This document shows, piece after piece, positions 15,818 to 23,364 of a stretch of 30,744 bases of DNA. The stretch lies in the NCBI GenBank assembly GCA_035541265.1, contig DATKNQ010000062.1:1-30744 (forward strand), given 5' to 3'. The position numbers and the translations under genes were made by a program. Numbering within the stretch: the first letter of the stretch is position 1; every line of letters begins with the position of its first letter. The notes under the pieces are model-generated. The model made no database searches. It was not told where the DNA came from and saw only the letters and a list, made by a program, of their open reading frames with translations. Source of the DNA: Bog-159 sp035541265 (lineage in GTDB: Bacteria > Acidobacteriota > Terriglobia > Bryobacterales > Bryobacteraceae).

Positions 15818-15823
15818 ATTGTA
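15818..15823 (-). promoter_or_regulatory. Possible -10 element of an hfq promoter
   Basis: TACAAT on the minus strand matches five of six positions of the sigma-70 -10 box and would give a leader of about 50 bases for hfq. No good -35 box is found at 16-18 bases upstream, so it is a weak candidate. It lies in the 96-base gap between the cytochrome gene and hfq. Confidence 0.3.
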
Positions 15824-15857
15824 CACCGAACCAAAGGGCGGACGATGCTCTCGCGGC

Positions 15858-16346
15858 TTACTCCACGTCGGAGGGGTCGACGGCTTTTTTCTGCCCGGTA
15901 GCCGCCCAGCGGACGAACGACACGATATCTGCAATCTGCTGATCCGTGTAACCCGCCGTCGAGGGCGGATGTTTCCAGACGCTGTTGTCCGTCTTCGATT
16001 CCACGTCGGCGGGCGCGAACTTACGCAGTTCCGGCGGAGTCTTGGACAGATCGTAGTATTGCAGCACGGAAGCGTCCGCGGAGACCTTCATCCCCGGAAA
16101 CGTGGTGCCGTCCTTCAGCTTGATGGTCTCAACATATTCGGTGCGGGTGGCGCGGATGGCCGTCACCAAGGCCCGCACTCCCACGCGTCCCAGGACTTTA
16201 AGATCCGGTCCAACAGCCTGTCCGCGGCCTTTGAGCGCGTGACAAGTCCCGCACCCAGTCTCCGCATAGAAGAGCGTCTGACCGCGCTCGACCTGCGCAC
16301 CCGGCCCGGCCGCCTGCAGGAAGAGTAAAAGAGACAACCAGATCAT
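15858..16346 (-). CDS. Secreted mono-heme cytochrome c
   Basis: A 162-residue periplasmic protein. Residues 1-17 are a signal peptide, and the single heme site is Cys32-X2-Cys35-His36 (GCGTCH). The sequence after it (VGPDLKVLG, then YVETIKLKDGTTFPGMKV) resembles the short heme-binding domains attached to large secreted dehydrogenases in Planctomycetes and Acidobacteria (TIGR02603-like); here it stands alone. Met86 is a candidate axial ligand. The ATG at 16346 has GGAGGA 4 bases upstream, part of which can pair in a hairpin. It probably carries electrons to or from a quinoprotein-type dehydrogenase encoded elsewhere. hfq follows after 96 bases, probably from its own promoter. Confidence 0.88.
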   Translation of the reverse strand: MIWLSLLLFLQAAGPGAQVERGQTLFYAETGCGTCHALKGRGQAVGPDLKVLGRVGVRALVTAIRATRTEYVETIKLKDGTTFPGMKVSADASVLQYYDLSKTPPELRKFAPADVESKTDNSVWKHPPSTAGYTDQQIADIVSFVRWAATGQKKAVDPSDVE

Positions 16347-16353
16347 TAGATCC

Positions 16354-16374
16354 TCCGACCATAGTATAGTCGGA
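16354..16374 (-). promoter_or_regulatory. Hairpin overlapping the ribosome binding site of the cytochrome gene
   Basis: TCCGAC (16369-16374, read on the minus strand) can pair with GTCGGA (16354-16359) around a 9-base loop. The 3' arm covers the first three bases of the GGAGGA ribosome binding site (16351-16356). The loop also contains TATACT (16363-16368), a good -10 box, but without a -35 partner. It is either a translation-control hairpin or, if transcription starts at that -10 box, chance symmetry in a promoter. Confidence 0.3.
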
Positions 16375-16399
16375 TGCGGCGGCTGACGCGCGGCATTTC

Positions 16400-16954
16400 T
16401 TACATTTCGAGCTTGCCCTTGTAGAGCATGTCCCGGACGCGGAACTCCGCTTCGTGATACGGGCCCTGGCCCGGCACGTACAACTCGAAGGTGACCGTTT
16501 TGTCGCGATCGGTGACCGTGACGCGCGGAAACACTAACCGCAGAAAGGGATCGGAGGCGACCGGAGGGAAATGCCCTTCGATCTTATAGCGCTGCCGCCC
16601 GACCTTCATAATGGATTCCTCTTCCATGCGGCGGGCCTCACCGCTGTCTTCGAGCAGCGACCAGTCGCTATAGGCGATTGCCAGGATCACGTGCTTACCG
16701 CCGTCGTCGCGCACATAATCGGCATATTCCTCGTTCAGGGGTTTCCCGCGCCGGCGGGCCAGTTCGGATTCGGCTTCCTGGATGGGCCGCGCTGTGGCCA
16801 GGTAGACCTGCACGGCCGGGTCGGGCCCCGCCATCTCCGCCCAGGGACTGTCGTGGGTCAAATCCTCGATCTGTTGTTCGGTCCAGTCACGCGGCGCCCT
16901 GCTTTCCCAGAAAGGAGCGCTCAGCAAGGCGAACACCAGCAGCCAGTGCGTCAT
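16400..16954 (-). CDS. Secreted acidobacterial protein of unknown function (copy 1 of a two-copy family)
   Basis: A 184-residue protein with a signal peptide (about residues 1-19). I do not recognise a named domain. Two blocks stand out: an N-terminal block DWTEQQIEDLTHDSPWAEM and a C-terminal block VRDMLYKGKLEM. Both recur in the protein encoded at 23365-24183 (WSSDEIDKLVTRSPWARQV and LKDMMYHKELAL), as does a middle element (ATARPIQEA against ESAKPVQEA), so the two are homologues. The region between is rich in beta-type segments (KTVTFELYVPGQGPYHEAEF). It is followed by the cytochrome gene after 53 bases and diverges from the outer-membrane barrel gene. Likely periplasmic or surface-exposed; function unknown. 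Confidence 0.75.
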   Translation of the reverse strand: MTHWLLVFALLSAPFWESRAPRDWTEQQIEDLTHDSPWAEMAGPDPAVQVYLATARPIQEAESELARRRGKPLNEEYADYVRDDGGKHVILAIAYSDWSLLEDSGEARRMEEESIMKVGRQRYKIEGHFPPVASDPFLRLVFPRVTVTDRDKTVTFELYVPGQGPYHEAEFRVRDMLYKGKLEM

Positions 16955-17033
16955 GCTTCCAATATGGCAGAACTGGTACCGGCGGCTGACCGGCGATGAG
17001 CCGGAGCGCGTCCAGTTGTTAAACTAGGTGAAT

Positions 17034-19853
17034 ATGCCGCTCTGCCGCTACGCGGTGGCAGTGTGTCTGTCCGCGGCGGCCGTCGCACACGCGGAACAGC
17101 AGCCCGCTTCGGCGCCGCCGGACGCCGCGATGAACACCGCGATCGAGGAGTTTAAGTCGCTGACCCGCAGTCTGGGCTTGCGCGCCGACAGCCCGCCCAA
17201 GGCGCTGCGCCACAGTCCGCTGACGGACTGGCATGGGCGCATCTTCGAGAATTTCCGCAACGACGCTTTGGACGCCGTGCCGCACGAGATTCGGCAGAAC
17301 GGCGGCACCAAGGGCCTGTTGCGCCGCAATCAGTTCGGTTTCAATGTAGCCGGTCCAGCGGTGATTCCCCACGTCTTCGCGGGCCGCAACACGTACTTCT
17401 CTCTCTCGTTCGAAGGTGTCCGCGAGAATATCTCACGCACTTCGCTGCAGACCATTCCAACCACGGCACAGCGCACCGGCGACTATTCCGGCGTGCTCGA
17501 TCCGGATGGCAATGTGCTGCCGATCTACGATCCCGCCAGCACCCAGACGAACACGGCCTATGACCCCACTCAGCCGGTCTCCACGAACAACCTGCAATAC
17601 CTGCGGACACCGTTTCCGGGCAACCTCATCCCGGCATCGCGGCTCGATCCGGTGGCCGTAGCCGCGCTCAAATTCTATCCGGCGCCCAACACCGATGTCG
17701 GGCCGTTCTTCCAAAACAACTATTTCATCAATTCGCCCGAAACGAACACAGCGAACGGCATGATCGGCAAGCTCGATCAGTCCATACGCGACCGCCATCG
17801 CGTCACCATGGAACTGGCGTATTCGAACGGCACCCTGGGAGCGGCGCAATGGTTCCCCACCGCCGCCAATCCGGGCCCTTCCAGCCGCGACTTTCAGACG
17901 CGCCGCGGATCGGCGAACTATATCTTCACGGCCTCGGGCAACACCGTATATACGTTGACGTTCGAAGCCAATTCCAACGTCTCGAACAGCGGCTCTTCGT
18001 TTGAAAACACCAACTACGCGGGCCAGATCGGCCTGACGGGAATCGCGGGCGGCGGTTTCCCGGTAATGCAACTGGCCGGTTACCTTAGCATGGGGCAAGG
18101 CTACCCGTATTCGCGAAACGCCGCAAACAATTACATCTGGACCGACGGCGTTTCGACCAAGCGGGGCAAGCACACCCTGCGCTTGACCGGGCAGTACATC
18201 CTACAGCAGATGAACAGCTTTTGGCCGCAGTATCCGGCCGGCCTGATGACATTCGACTCCGGGCTGACCAGCCTGCCGGGAATCGTGGATACGGGCGACG
18301 CCCTGGCGAGTCTGCTGCTCGGCATGCCATCGTTCGCGGAGGTGACGCTCGACACTCAGCCTTCCTATTTCCGGCGCTCGGAGGGATCGCTGTCCTTCCA
18401 CGACCGCTATGAAGCCGCCAAGGGCCTCACCATCAATTTCGGGCTGACGGCGCACCTGTACCGGCCGCGCGTCGAGAAATACAATCGCCAGTCGACCGTC
18501 GACCTGAACGCCATCAACCCGGCAAACGGCCTGCCCGGCGCTCTGATCGCCGCGGGCCAGGATGGCGTAGGCCGTGCGTTCCAGCCCACGCTGGTGCGCG
18601 CCGCGCCCAGTCTGGGCATTGCGTGGAATCCGCCGCAAGATTCCAGGACCGTCGTGCGCGTCAACTTTGCGCGCGATTATTCGGGCATTCCGATTTACTC
18701 GGGCCAGTTCGGCACGCAGGGCTTCAACGAGTATTCGACCTTCCTTTCCTCCAACACGCAGGTACAACCTGCCTTGATCCTGAGTAACGGCGTCCCAGGG
18801 TCATCGACGCCCCTGCCCAATCTCCAGCCTGATGCGGCCAATAACACGATCGCCGATTTGATCGACAGGACTGATCGCGTGCCTACGTATCAATCGGCCT
18901 CGCTGTCCATTGAGCGCGAATTCCCGGCGTCCACCCTGGTGACCGTGGGGTTTGCCTATTCCGGCGGCAAACACCTGCTAGTCGGAAACGGGGCGGCCAA
19001 TCCCAATGCGATACCGCTGAACGACCTGCAGTATGGCGTGCAATTGAACGATTTGACGTTCAACCAGTCGCTGCGCCCATATCCGCAGTATCAAGGCTTC
19101 AACCTGTACGGTCTCTATCCGGTGGGTAAGTATCAGCGCGATGCCGGCTATGTCCGCGTAGAGAAGCGGTCGTCCAATGGACTCTCGGTCAACGCCTATT
19201 TCGAGTTCAACAAACAGATGGACGATTACTCGGGACCCTACGGCTCGCAGGATTTCTTCAACTGGCGCAACGAATGGTCGGTGACGGCGGGTAACCGTCC
19301 GGAACGGCTGGAGCTGAACTACACTTACGAACTGCCATTCGGAGCCAACAAGCCTTTCCTGCGCTTTCCGGATTGGCGGCGCTACCTGATCGACGGTTGG
19401 TCGGTCAGCGGAACGGGAACAATCGCGAGCGGCGATCCCATTTACCTGACTCCCCTGTTCAACAATACAGGCGGCGTGGTGCAGGCGCTGCAAGTGGACT
19501 CGGTGCCGGGCGTGAGCCCTTACGTGAACAACCAGGGGCCGTCGTTGTGGTTCAATCCGGCGGCCTTCGTGCAGCCGCCCGACTTCACGATCGGGGATGT
19601 GTCGCGCACGCTATCGAACCTGTTCAACCCCGGCTGGCAGAACTTCGATATGGCGCTGAACAAGCGCTTCGCCCTGACCGCGGATCGCACCTTGGAGTTC
19701 AACGCCTCGGCATTCGATTTCATGAATCATGCGAACTGGAATGATCCGAACAACGTGATCGGCTCGGCTACCACGCCGAACGTGGAAGCCGGCAAGATCA
19801 TCGGATCGCGAGGCGGACGCGTGATTCAACTGGGTTTGAGGCTGAGCTTTTGA
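17034..19853 (+). CDS. Oar-like TonB-receptor-type outer-membrane barrel without plug domain
   Basis: A 939-residue outer-membrane protein. It has a signal peptide (1-21), then a short segment, then a sequence that matches the barrel of acidobacterial Oar-like TonB-dependent receptors: GRIFENFRNDALDA, LRRNQFGFNVAGP and NTYFSLSFEGVRE are its typical first barrel blocks. The C-terminus ends in IQLGLRLSF, a standard terminal Phe signal for outer-membrane insertion. The carboxypeptidase-regulatory-like domain and the plug that normally precede these blocks are absent, and no TonB box is seen, so about 150-250 residues are missing compared with the usual family. The ATG at 17034 has AGGTG 4 bases upstream and is preferred to GTG 17028. 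The VWFA-type gene follows after 2 bases. Confidence 0.85.
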   Translation: MPLCRYAVAVCLSAAAVAHAEQQPASAPPDAAMNTAIEEFKSLTRSLGLRADSPPKALRHSPLTDWHGRIFENFRNDALDAVPHEIRQNGGTKGLLRRNQFGFNVAGPAVIPHVFAGRNTYFSLSFEGVRENISRTSLQTIPTTAQRTGDYSGVLDPDGNVLPIYDPASTQTNTAYDPTQPVSTNNLQYLRTPFPGNLIPASRLDPVAVAALKFYPAPNTDVGPFFQNNYFINSPETNTANGMIGKLDQSIRDRHRVTMELAYSNGTLGAAQWFPTAANPGPSSRDFQTRRGSANYIFTASGNTVYTLTFEANSNVSNSGSSFENTNYAGQIGLTGIAGGGFPVMQLAGYLSMGQGYPYSRNAANNYIWTDGVSTKRGKHTLRLTGQYILQQMNSFWPQYPAGLMTFDSGLTSLPGIVDTGDALASLLLGMPSFAEVTLDTQPSYFRRSEGSLSFHDRYEAAKGLTINFGLTAHLYRPRVEKYNRQSTVDLNAINPANGLPGALIAAGQDGVGRAFQPTLVRAAPSLGIAWNPPQDSRTVVRVNFARDYSGIPIYSGQFGTQGFNEYSTFLSSNTQVQPALILSNGVPGSSTPLPNLQPDAANNTIADLIDRTDRVPTYQSASLSIEREFPASTLVTVGFAYSGGKHLLVGNGAANPNAIPLNDLQYGVQLNDLTFNQSLRPYPQYQGFNLYGLYPVGKYQRDAGYVRVEKRSSNGLSVNAYFEFNKQMDDYSGPYGSQDFFNWRNEWSVTAGNRPERLELNYTYELPFGANKPFLRFPDWRRYLIDGWSVSGTGTIASGDPIYLTPLFNNTGGVVQALQVDSVPGVSPYVNNQGPSLWFNPAAFVQPPDFTIGDVSRTLSNLFNPGWQNFDMALNKRFALTADRTLEFNASAFDFMNHANWNDPNNVIGSATTPNVEAGKIIGSRGGRVIQLGLRLSF

Positions 19854-19855
19854 GT

Positions 19856-20797
19856 ATGCGGCGCGGCGGAGCCGCGGTTTTCCTGGTATCGGCGCTGGCG
19901 TGGAGGCTCGCGGGTGCGCCAGAGCGGCCGGCTGGACACATCATCAGAGTCGCACTGTGGACGGACGCGAAAGACGATCCGCCGCTCGAAGCCAAGGACC
20001 TGAGCGCCACGGCGGCGGGCAAGCAGGCGCGCGTGGTGGACTTGCTGTGTCCGGGCACCGACCTGATGCTTGTCGCGGTGCTCGATCTGGCGGGCGACCT
20101 TGCGCTGGCGGAGACCGCCAAGAGCGCACTGGCGGCCGAGATACTGAAACTGCCGCCGCGGACCACGGTGGCGGTCATGCGCGCGCAGGATGGCCCTAAG
20201 GTGCTGGCCGATCCGGGGACAGGCCTGGAAAGCGCCGCCACGGCAGTCAAGGACCTCCCCGTCAGCGGCAAGTCCGCGCTTCTGAACACGGTCGAGACGG
20301 TCGGACAGGTGGCGGATTCGGTCCTGTCGAAGAGCAACGTCCGGGTCGCGGAACTGTACCTCACCGACAGCGATCCGGAGAACTATCGGGAGGATTTCAC
20401 CAACCCGGTAATCAATTCGAGCGACACGCACGACCTCAGCCGCAAGTTTCCCGAGGCTCTGATTCAGGATAAGATTTCGAAAGTGGCGGCCGCCCTGGCT
20501 CAGCACCAGACGCCTTTGTTTGTGGTGCATCTGCGCTATCGCAGCGACCGTTTGGGCGAAGCGTATCAAAACGGCTTGAAGCAGCTCGCGGAGGTGACCG
20601 GGGGCAGCGCGATCTTCTGCCGGTCGAGCGAGGAGATCGCGGATGCCATTCACCGCGCGCTGCGTCTGATCATGTCTTCTTACAGCGTGACCATCGCCTT
20701 GCCGGACCTGCGCGCCAAGAGCTTTGAGCTGCGGCTGGATGCCGGCGGCAAATATAACTTGACCTACCGTACCCGCTTCGCCTTGAAAGAGAGATAA
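19856..20797 (+). CDS. Secreted VWFA-related protein (acidobacterial type) with degenerate metal site
   Basis: A 313-residue protein with a signal peptide (1-20) and a von Willebrand factor A-like fold of the type expanded in Acidobacteria (TIGR03436-like). The first strand and metal-site loop read VLDLAGDLA, so the usual DXSXS of the metal-ion-dependent adhesion site is Asp77-X-Ala79-X-Asp81: both serines are replaced. A later loop, LTDSDPENY, keeps the acidic part. The C-terminal part (SSYSVTIALPDL to YNLTYRTRF) forms a beta-rich tail. It probably mediates protein contact in the periplasm or outside the cell, perhaps without Mg2+. ATG 19856 is 2 bases after the barrel gene; a TTG at 19850 would overlap it by 4. 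The coiled-coil gene follows after 4 bases. Confidence 0.82.
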   Translation: MRRGGAAVFLVSALAWRLAGAPERPAGHIIRVALWTDAKDDPPLEAKDLSATAAGKQARVVDLLCPGTDLMLVAVLDLAGDLALAETAKSALAAEILKLPPRTTVAVMRAQDGPKVLADPGTGLESAATAVKDLPVSGKSALLNTVETVGQVADSVLSKSNVRVAELYLTDSDPENYREDFTNPVINSSDTHDLSRKFPEALIQDKISKVAAALAQHQTPLFVVHLRYRSDRLGEAYQNGLKQLAEVTGGSAIFCRSSEEIADAIHRALRLIMSSYSVTIALPDLRAKSFELRLDAGGKYNLTYRTRFALKER

Positions 20798-20801
20798 TAC
20801 T

Positions 20802-21614
20802 GTGGCAGTGAGACGCTGGAGCCTGGTGGTGATCGTGCTGTTAGGCGCGGCCGCGGCGGTCGTGTGGCTCGCCCGTATCAACCGGCAGCAGGCCATCGAC
20901 GCAGCGCGGTGGTCGGCGGAGAACGGGCAGTTGCGGCATCGCATTGCGGACCTGGAACGCGCGGCCGGAGCGCAAACCGCGGCGCGGCTGCCGGTATTAC
21001 CATCCGAGAAGCAAAGCGCGGAAGCCGCCCGGCCGGCGCACAATCCGGAAGACGTCATCAGTATCCAGCGGCTGAAACTCAGCCTGTCGGATGCCAACGC
21101 CGCGATCACGCGGCTGCAGGAGCACCTGGACGAAGCCGGCGCCGAACTGCAAAATCTGCGGGTCGAGAACCAGCGGCTGGCAGGGTCGGAGGGTGACCTG
21201 AAAGCGAACCTGGCGGCCGCCAACCAGGCGGTGGACGCGCTGCAACGCGAGTTGAAAAGCAGCCGCGACCGGGTCACGCAGGTGGAAATCGCCTATCAGA
21301 AGCTTCGCGATCAGAGCAGCGGCGATGCCCAGAAACTGGCGCAACTCCAGCAACTTTCGACCGAACTGCAGGATCTGCACCAGCGGCGCGAGGTTTATCT
21401 CACCAGCATTCTGCGCCGCTACCGGCAAATCACCGATCAATACCGCTCGCTCTCGGGCGTGATGCAGGGGCAGCGTACCGACGCACCGGGCGCCGGCGCG
21501 GGGGACTTGGCGCGGATCCAGGATTCCATCGCCATGGCGGAGGAGGATTTGAGGCAGTTAAACAGCTTGAGCGCACAGGCGCGCCTCATTCAAAAAAAGA
21601 TGGCGGGCAAGTGA
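20802..21614 (+). CDS. Membrane-anchored coiled-coil protein
   Basis: A 270-residue protein with one N-terminal transmembrane helix (about residues 7-24) and a long, mostly helical remainder. Heptad-like patterns cover about 28-55, 85-160 and 160-215 (for example LQEHLDEAGAELQNLRVENQ), with a Pro-rich break near 62-82 and a Gly/Ala break near 227-235. The orientation suggests a short cytoplasmic N-terminus and a periplasmic coiled coil, though the reverse is possible. No named family is recognised. The start is GTG 20802, 4 bases after the VWFA-type gene. The likely role is a scaffold reaching across the periplasm to the barrel or VWFA protein encoded upstream; this is inferred from gene order. 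Confidence 0.78.
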   Translation: MAVRRWSLVVIVLLGAAAAVVWLARINRQQAIDAARWSAENGQLRHRIADLERAAGAQTAARLPVLPSEKQSAEAARPAHNPEDVISIQRLKLSLSDANAAITRLQEHLDEAGAELQNLRVENQRLAGSEGDLKANLAAANQAVDALQRELKSSRDRVTQVEIAYQKLRDQSSGDAQKLAQLQQLSTELQDLHQRREVYLTSILRRYRQITDQYRSLSGVMQGQRTDAPGAGAGDLARIQDSIAMAEEDLRQLNSLSAQARLIQKKMAGK

Positions 21615-21657
21615 AAGGGCGCGCGGTTTCGAGACATTCCTTCTGGCAAGGAGGTCT

Positions 21658-22029
21658 ATGCATTTGCGAGCAACCAGCATGATGACGGCCGGAATCTGGG
21701 CCATGGCGCTGCCCGCGCAGGTGCCGCCGCAGTTGGCCGATCCCGCGCCGCCCGCGCCCGCGGTTCGTCCGGAAACGAAGAACCCTTTGCGCGAGTTCAT
21801 GAAAAGGTACGGCCAGCTCCAGCGCTCGCCGCAAGATGCCGCGCTGAGGATGGGGCTGCGCGAACCCCATCCGGCCGGGACCGGCGTGTGCTCGATTCCG
21901 CTGCTTGAAGCTCCGGTGACGAAGGATACGGCGCGGATGCCGGTTCTGCGTCCACGCTCCGCCGATGAAATCGGCCGGATGCCGTTCGTGAAGCTGCCCG
22001 CCCCGCCTTGCGGAGAGGAGCAGCGCTGA
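21658..22029 (+). CDS. Small Pro-rich secreted protein of unknown function
   Basis: A 123-residue protein with a probable signal peptide (about 1-20, ending LPAQ), a Pro/Ala-rich stretch (21-42) and a mostly polar remainder with one central helix (REFMKRYGQLQRSPQDAALRMG) and two cysteines. No family is recognised. A very strong ribosome binding site, AAGGAGGT (21648-21655), precedes the ATG, but the gap is only 2-3 bases; a TTG at 21664 would sit at normal spacing and still keep a signal-like start. The gene ends inside the start of rsmI: its TGA (22027-22029) overlaps the CTG start proposed for that gene. It follows the coiled-coil gene after 43 bases. Confidence 0.6.
   Translation: MHLRATSMMTAGIWAMALPAQVPPQLADPAPPAPAVRPETKNPLREFMKRYGQLQRSPQDAALRMGLREPHPAGTGVCSIPLLEAPVTKDTARMPVLRPRSADEIGRMPFVKLPAPPCGEEQR
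22015..22020 (+). promoter_or_regulatory. Ribosome binding site deciding the rsmI start
   Basis: GAGGAG lies 5 bases upstream of CTG 22026-22028. It lies downstream of the only standard start in this frame (TTG 22008), so it cannot serve that TTG. Its position favours initiation at CTG. Confidence 0.6.
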
Positions 22030-22853
22030 GCGGGACGCTCTACCTGGTGGGCACGCCCATCGGCAATCTGGAAGACATCACCTTCCGCGCGGTGCGCGTG
22101 TTGAAAGAGGCGGACGTAATTGCCTGCGAGGACACGCGCCAGACGCGCAAGCTGCTCGAACACTACGGAATCTCGACGCCCACAGTGAGCTATCACGAGC
22201 ACAACGAGCGTGAGCGTAGCCGCGAACTGGCCGCCCGGCTGCGAGACGGCACTTCCGTTGCACTGGTATCCGATGCGGGTATGCCGTTGGTTTCCGATCC
22301 GGGTTACCGGCTGGTGCGCGAGGCCATCGATGCGGGAGTCCGCGTCGAAGCGGTTCCCGGAGCTTCCGCTCCGCTGGCCGCGCTGGCGGCTTCCGGACTG
22401 GCAACGGACGCTTTCCATTTTGGCGGTTTCCTGCCTGTAAAACCCGGGCAGCGGCTGCGCGCCATCGAAGCGTTACGCGACGAGCCGGCCACGCTGATCT
22501 TCTTCGAAGCTCCCCATCGCATTCTGGACACCCTGGCGGCGGTCGAGCAGGCACTCGGCAACCGGCCCGTGGTCGTGGCGCGCGAGATCACCAAGCTGCA
22601 CGAAGAGTTCCTGCGCGGCACGGCGGCGGAGATCCGAACCGTGCTGGCCGCGCGTGAAACCGTAAAAGGCGAGATCACTCTGCTGGTCGGCAAACGCACG
22701 GAGGTGGTTGAAGATGACACTCCGGTGGCCGAAGCGGTGGCGGCCCGCATGGCGCAAGGCATGAGCCGCATGGATGCCATCAAGGCGATAGCGCACCAGC
22801 GCGGATTGCCTAAGCGCGCGGTCTACGGCGAACTGGAAAGAGTGAAAAGTTGA
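22026..22853 (+). CDS. rsmI: 16S rRNA 2'-O-ribose C1402 methyltransferase (RsmI), probable CTG start
   Basis: SAM-dependent methyltransferase that modifies C1402 in the decoding centre of 16S rRNA. The protein has the family signatures in order: SGTLYLVGTPIGNLEDIT at the N-terminus, the SAM-site block LVSDAGMPLVSDPGY, VPGASAPLAAL and FHFGGFLP, followed by the C-terminal region typical of the long form. Starting at CTG 22026 gives 275 residues and a textbook N-terminus; the TTG at 22008 adds six residues with no ribosome binding site. GAGGAG at 22015-22020 supports CTG, and the CTG overlaps the TGA of the gene upstream (CTGA), like the common ATGA coupling. It is the last gene of the plus-strand run that begins with the outer-membrane barrel. 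Confidence 0.96.
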   Translation: MSGTLYLVGTPIGNLEDITFRAVRVLKEADVIACEDTRQTRKLLEHYGISTPTVSYHEHNERERSRELAARLRDGTSVALVSDAGMPLVSDPGYRLVREAIDAGVRVEAVPGASAPLAALAASGLATDAFHFGGFLPVKPGQRLRAIEALRDEPATLIFFEAPHRILDTLAAVEQALGNRPVVVAREITKLHEEFLRGTAAEIRTVLAARETVKGEITLLVGKRTEVVEDDTPVAEAVAARMAQGMSRMDAIKAIAHQRGLPKRAVYGELERVKS

Positions 22854-22863
22854 ACCGGACGGC

Positions 22864-23268
22864 TCACTTCGTGTCGGGGTGAGCGGCAACTTTCGCGGGA
22901 ACCGGCACGATGACATCGACCGCCGATAGCTTCTGATCGCCTTCGCGCGTCGCATCGAGCGAAATGTGCATTCCTACAGCGATCACTTCCGGTTTAATCG
23001 CCCGATCGCCTTGCAGAAATCTGGTCTTCCGCGACAAGCGGAAGGTTAGCGTCTCTTGCTGGTCGGCCGGATCGCGGCGGTCCAAATCCACGATCAGTTC
23101 TTTCTTGGTGACCGCCTTCACGGTTCCGTTGAAAGTGACGGCGGGACCGTGGTAGGGACCGGGCGTAACGGTGGCCACGGAACCACGCCGGGGATAATAT
23201 TGCGCTGGCGACCGGAGCGGGAAGCAGATCGCCACGAGCGACGCCAGGATCGCCAATTGCCGCACCAT
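22864..23268 (-). CDS. Small secreted protein, DUF5666-like beta fold
   Basis: A 134-residue protein with a signal peptide (about 1-22, ending SPAQ). The mature part has alternating strands: VTFNGTVKAVTKKELIVDL, LTFRLSRKTRFL and an ending GMHISLDATREGDQKLSAVDVIV. The pattern of G-V-hydrophobic strands followed by a value-like TRF segment resembles DUF5666-type small beta-barrel domains; this is by eye and tentative. No catalytic residues are evident. It converges on rsmI with a 10-base gap and diverges from the Gly-rich protein gene. Probably periplasmic; function unknown. Confidence 0.65.
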   Translation of the reverse strand: MVRQLAILASLVAICFPLRSPAQYYPRRGSVATVTPGPYHGPAVTFNGTVKAVTKKELIVDLDRRDPADQQETLTFRLSRKTRFLQGDRAIKPEVIAVGMHISLDATREGDQKLSAVDVIVPVPAKVAAHPDTK

Positions 23269-23316
23269 GTTCCCATTGTCGCAGAATCCCCAAAGATTTC
23301 TACTGCAACCTTCCGC

Positions 23317-23333
23317 ACGTCTGCCGACGTCTG
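23317..23333. repeat. Short direct repeat ACGTCTG in a divergent promoter region
   Basis: ACGTCTG occurs at 23317-23323 and again at 23327-23333, 10 bases from start to start, about one helical turn. It lies between the divergent starts at 23268 and 23365. Such spacing is common for tandem regulator contacts, but a seven-base repeat can also arise by chance. Confidence 0.3.
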
Positions 23334-23364
23334 AACCTTATTGGATCCAAGCTGAGGATACGAA

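Noticed and set aside
16990..17004. Hairpin CCGGC-GATGA-GCCGG before the barrel gene
   Set aside because: A short GC stem in GC-rich DNA, 30 bases before the start, with no supporting promoter or repeat.
19826..21277. 483-codon minus-strand frame
   Set aside because: Antisense to the VWFA and coiled-coil genes, with Arg/Ser-rich composition and no recognisable domain; a shadow of GC-rich codon use.
22862..22884. Inverted repeat GCTCAC/GTGAGC after rsmI
   Set aside because: It overlaps the end of the convergent gene, with an 11-base loop and no T-run, so a terminator is not supported.
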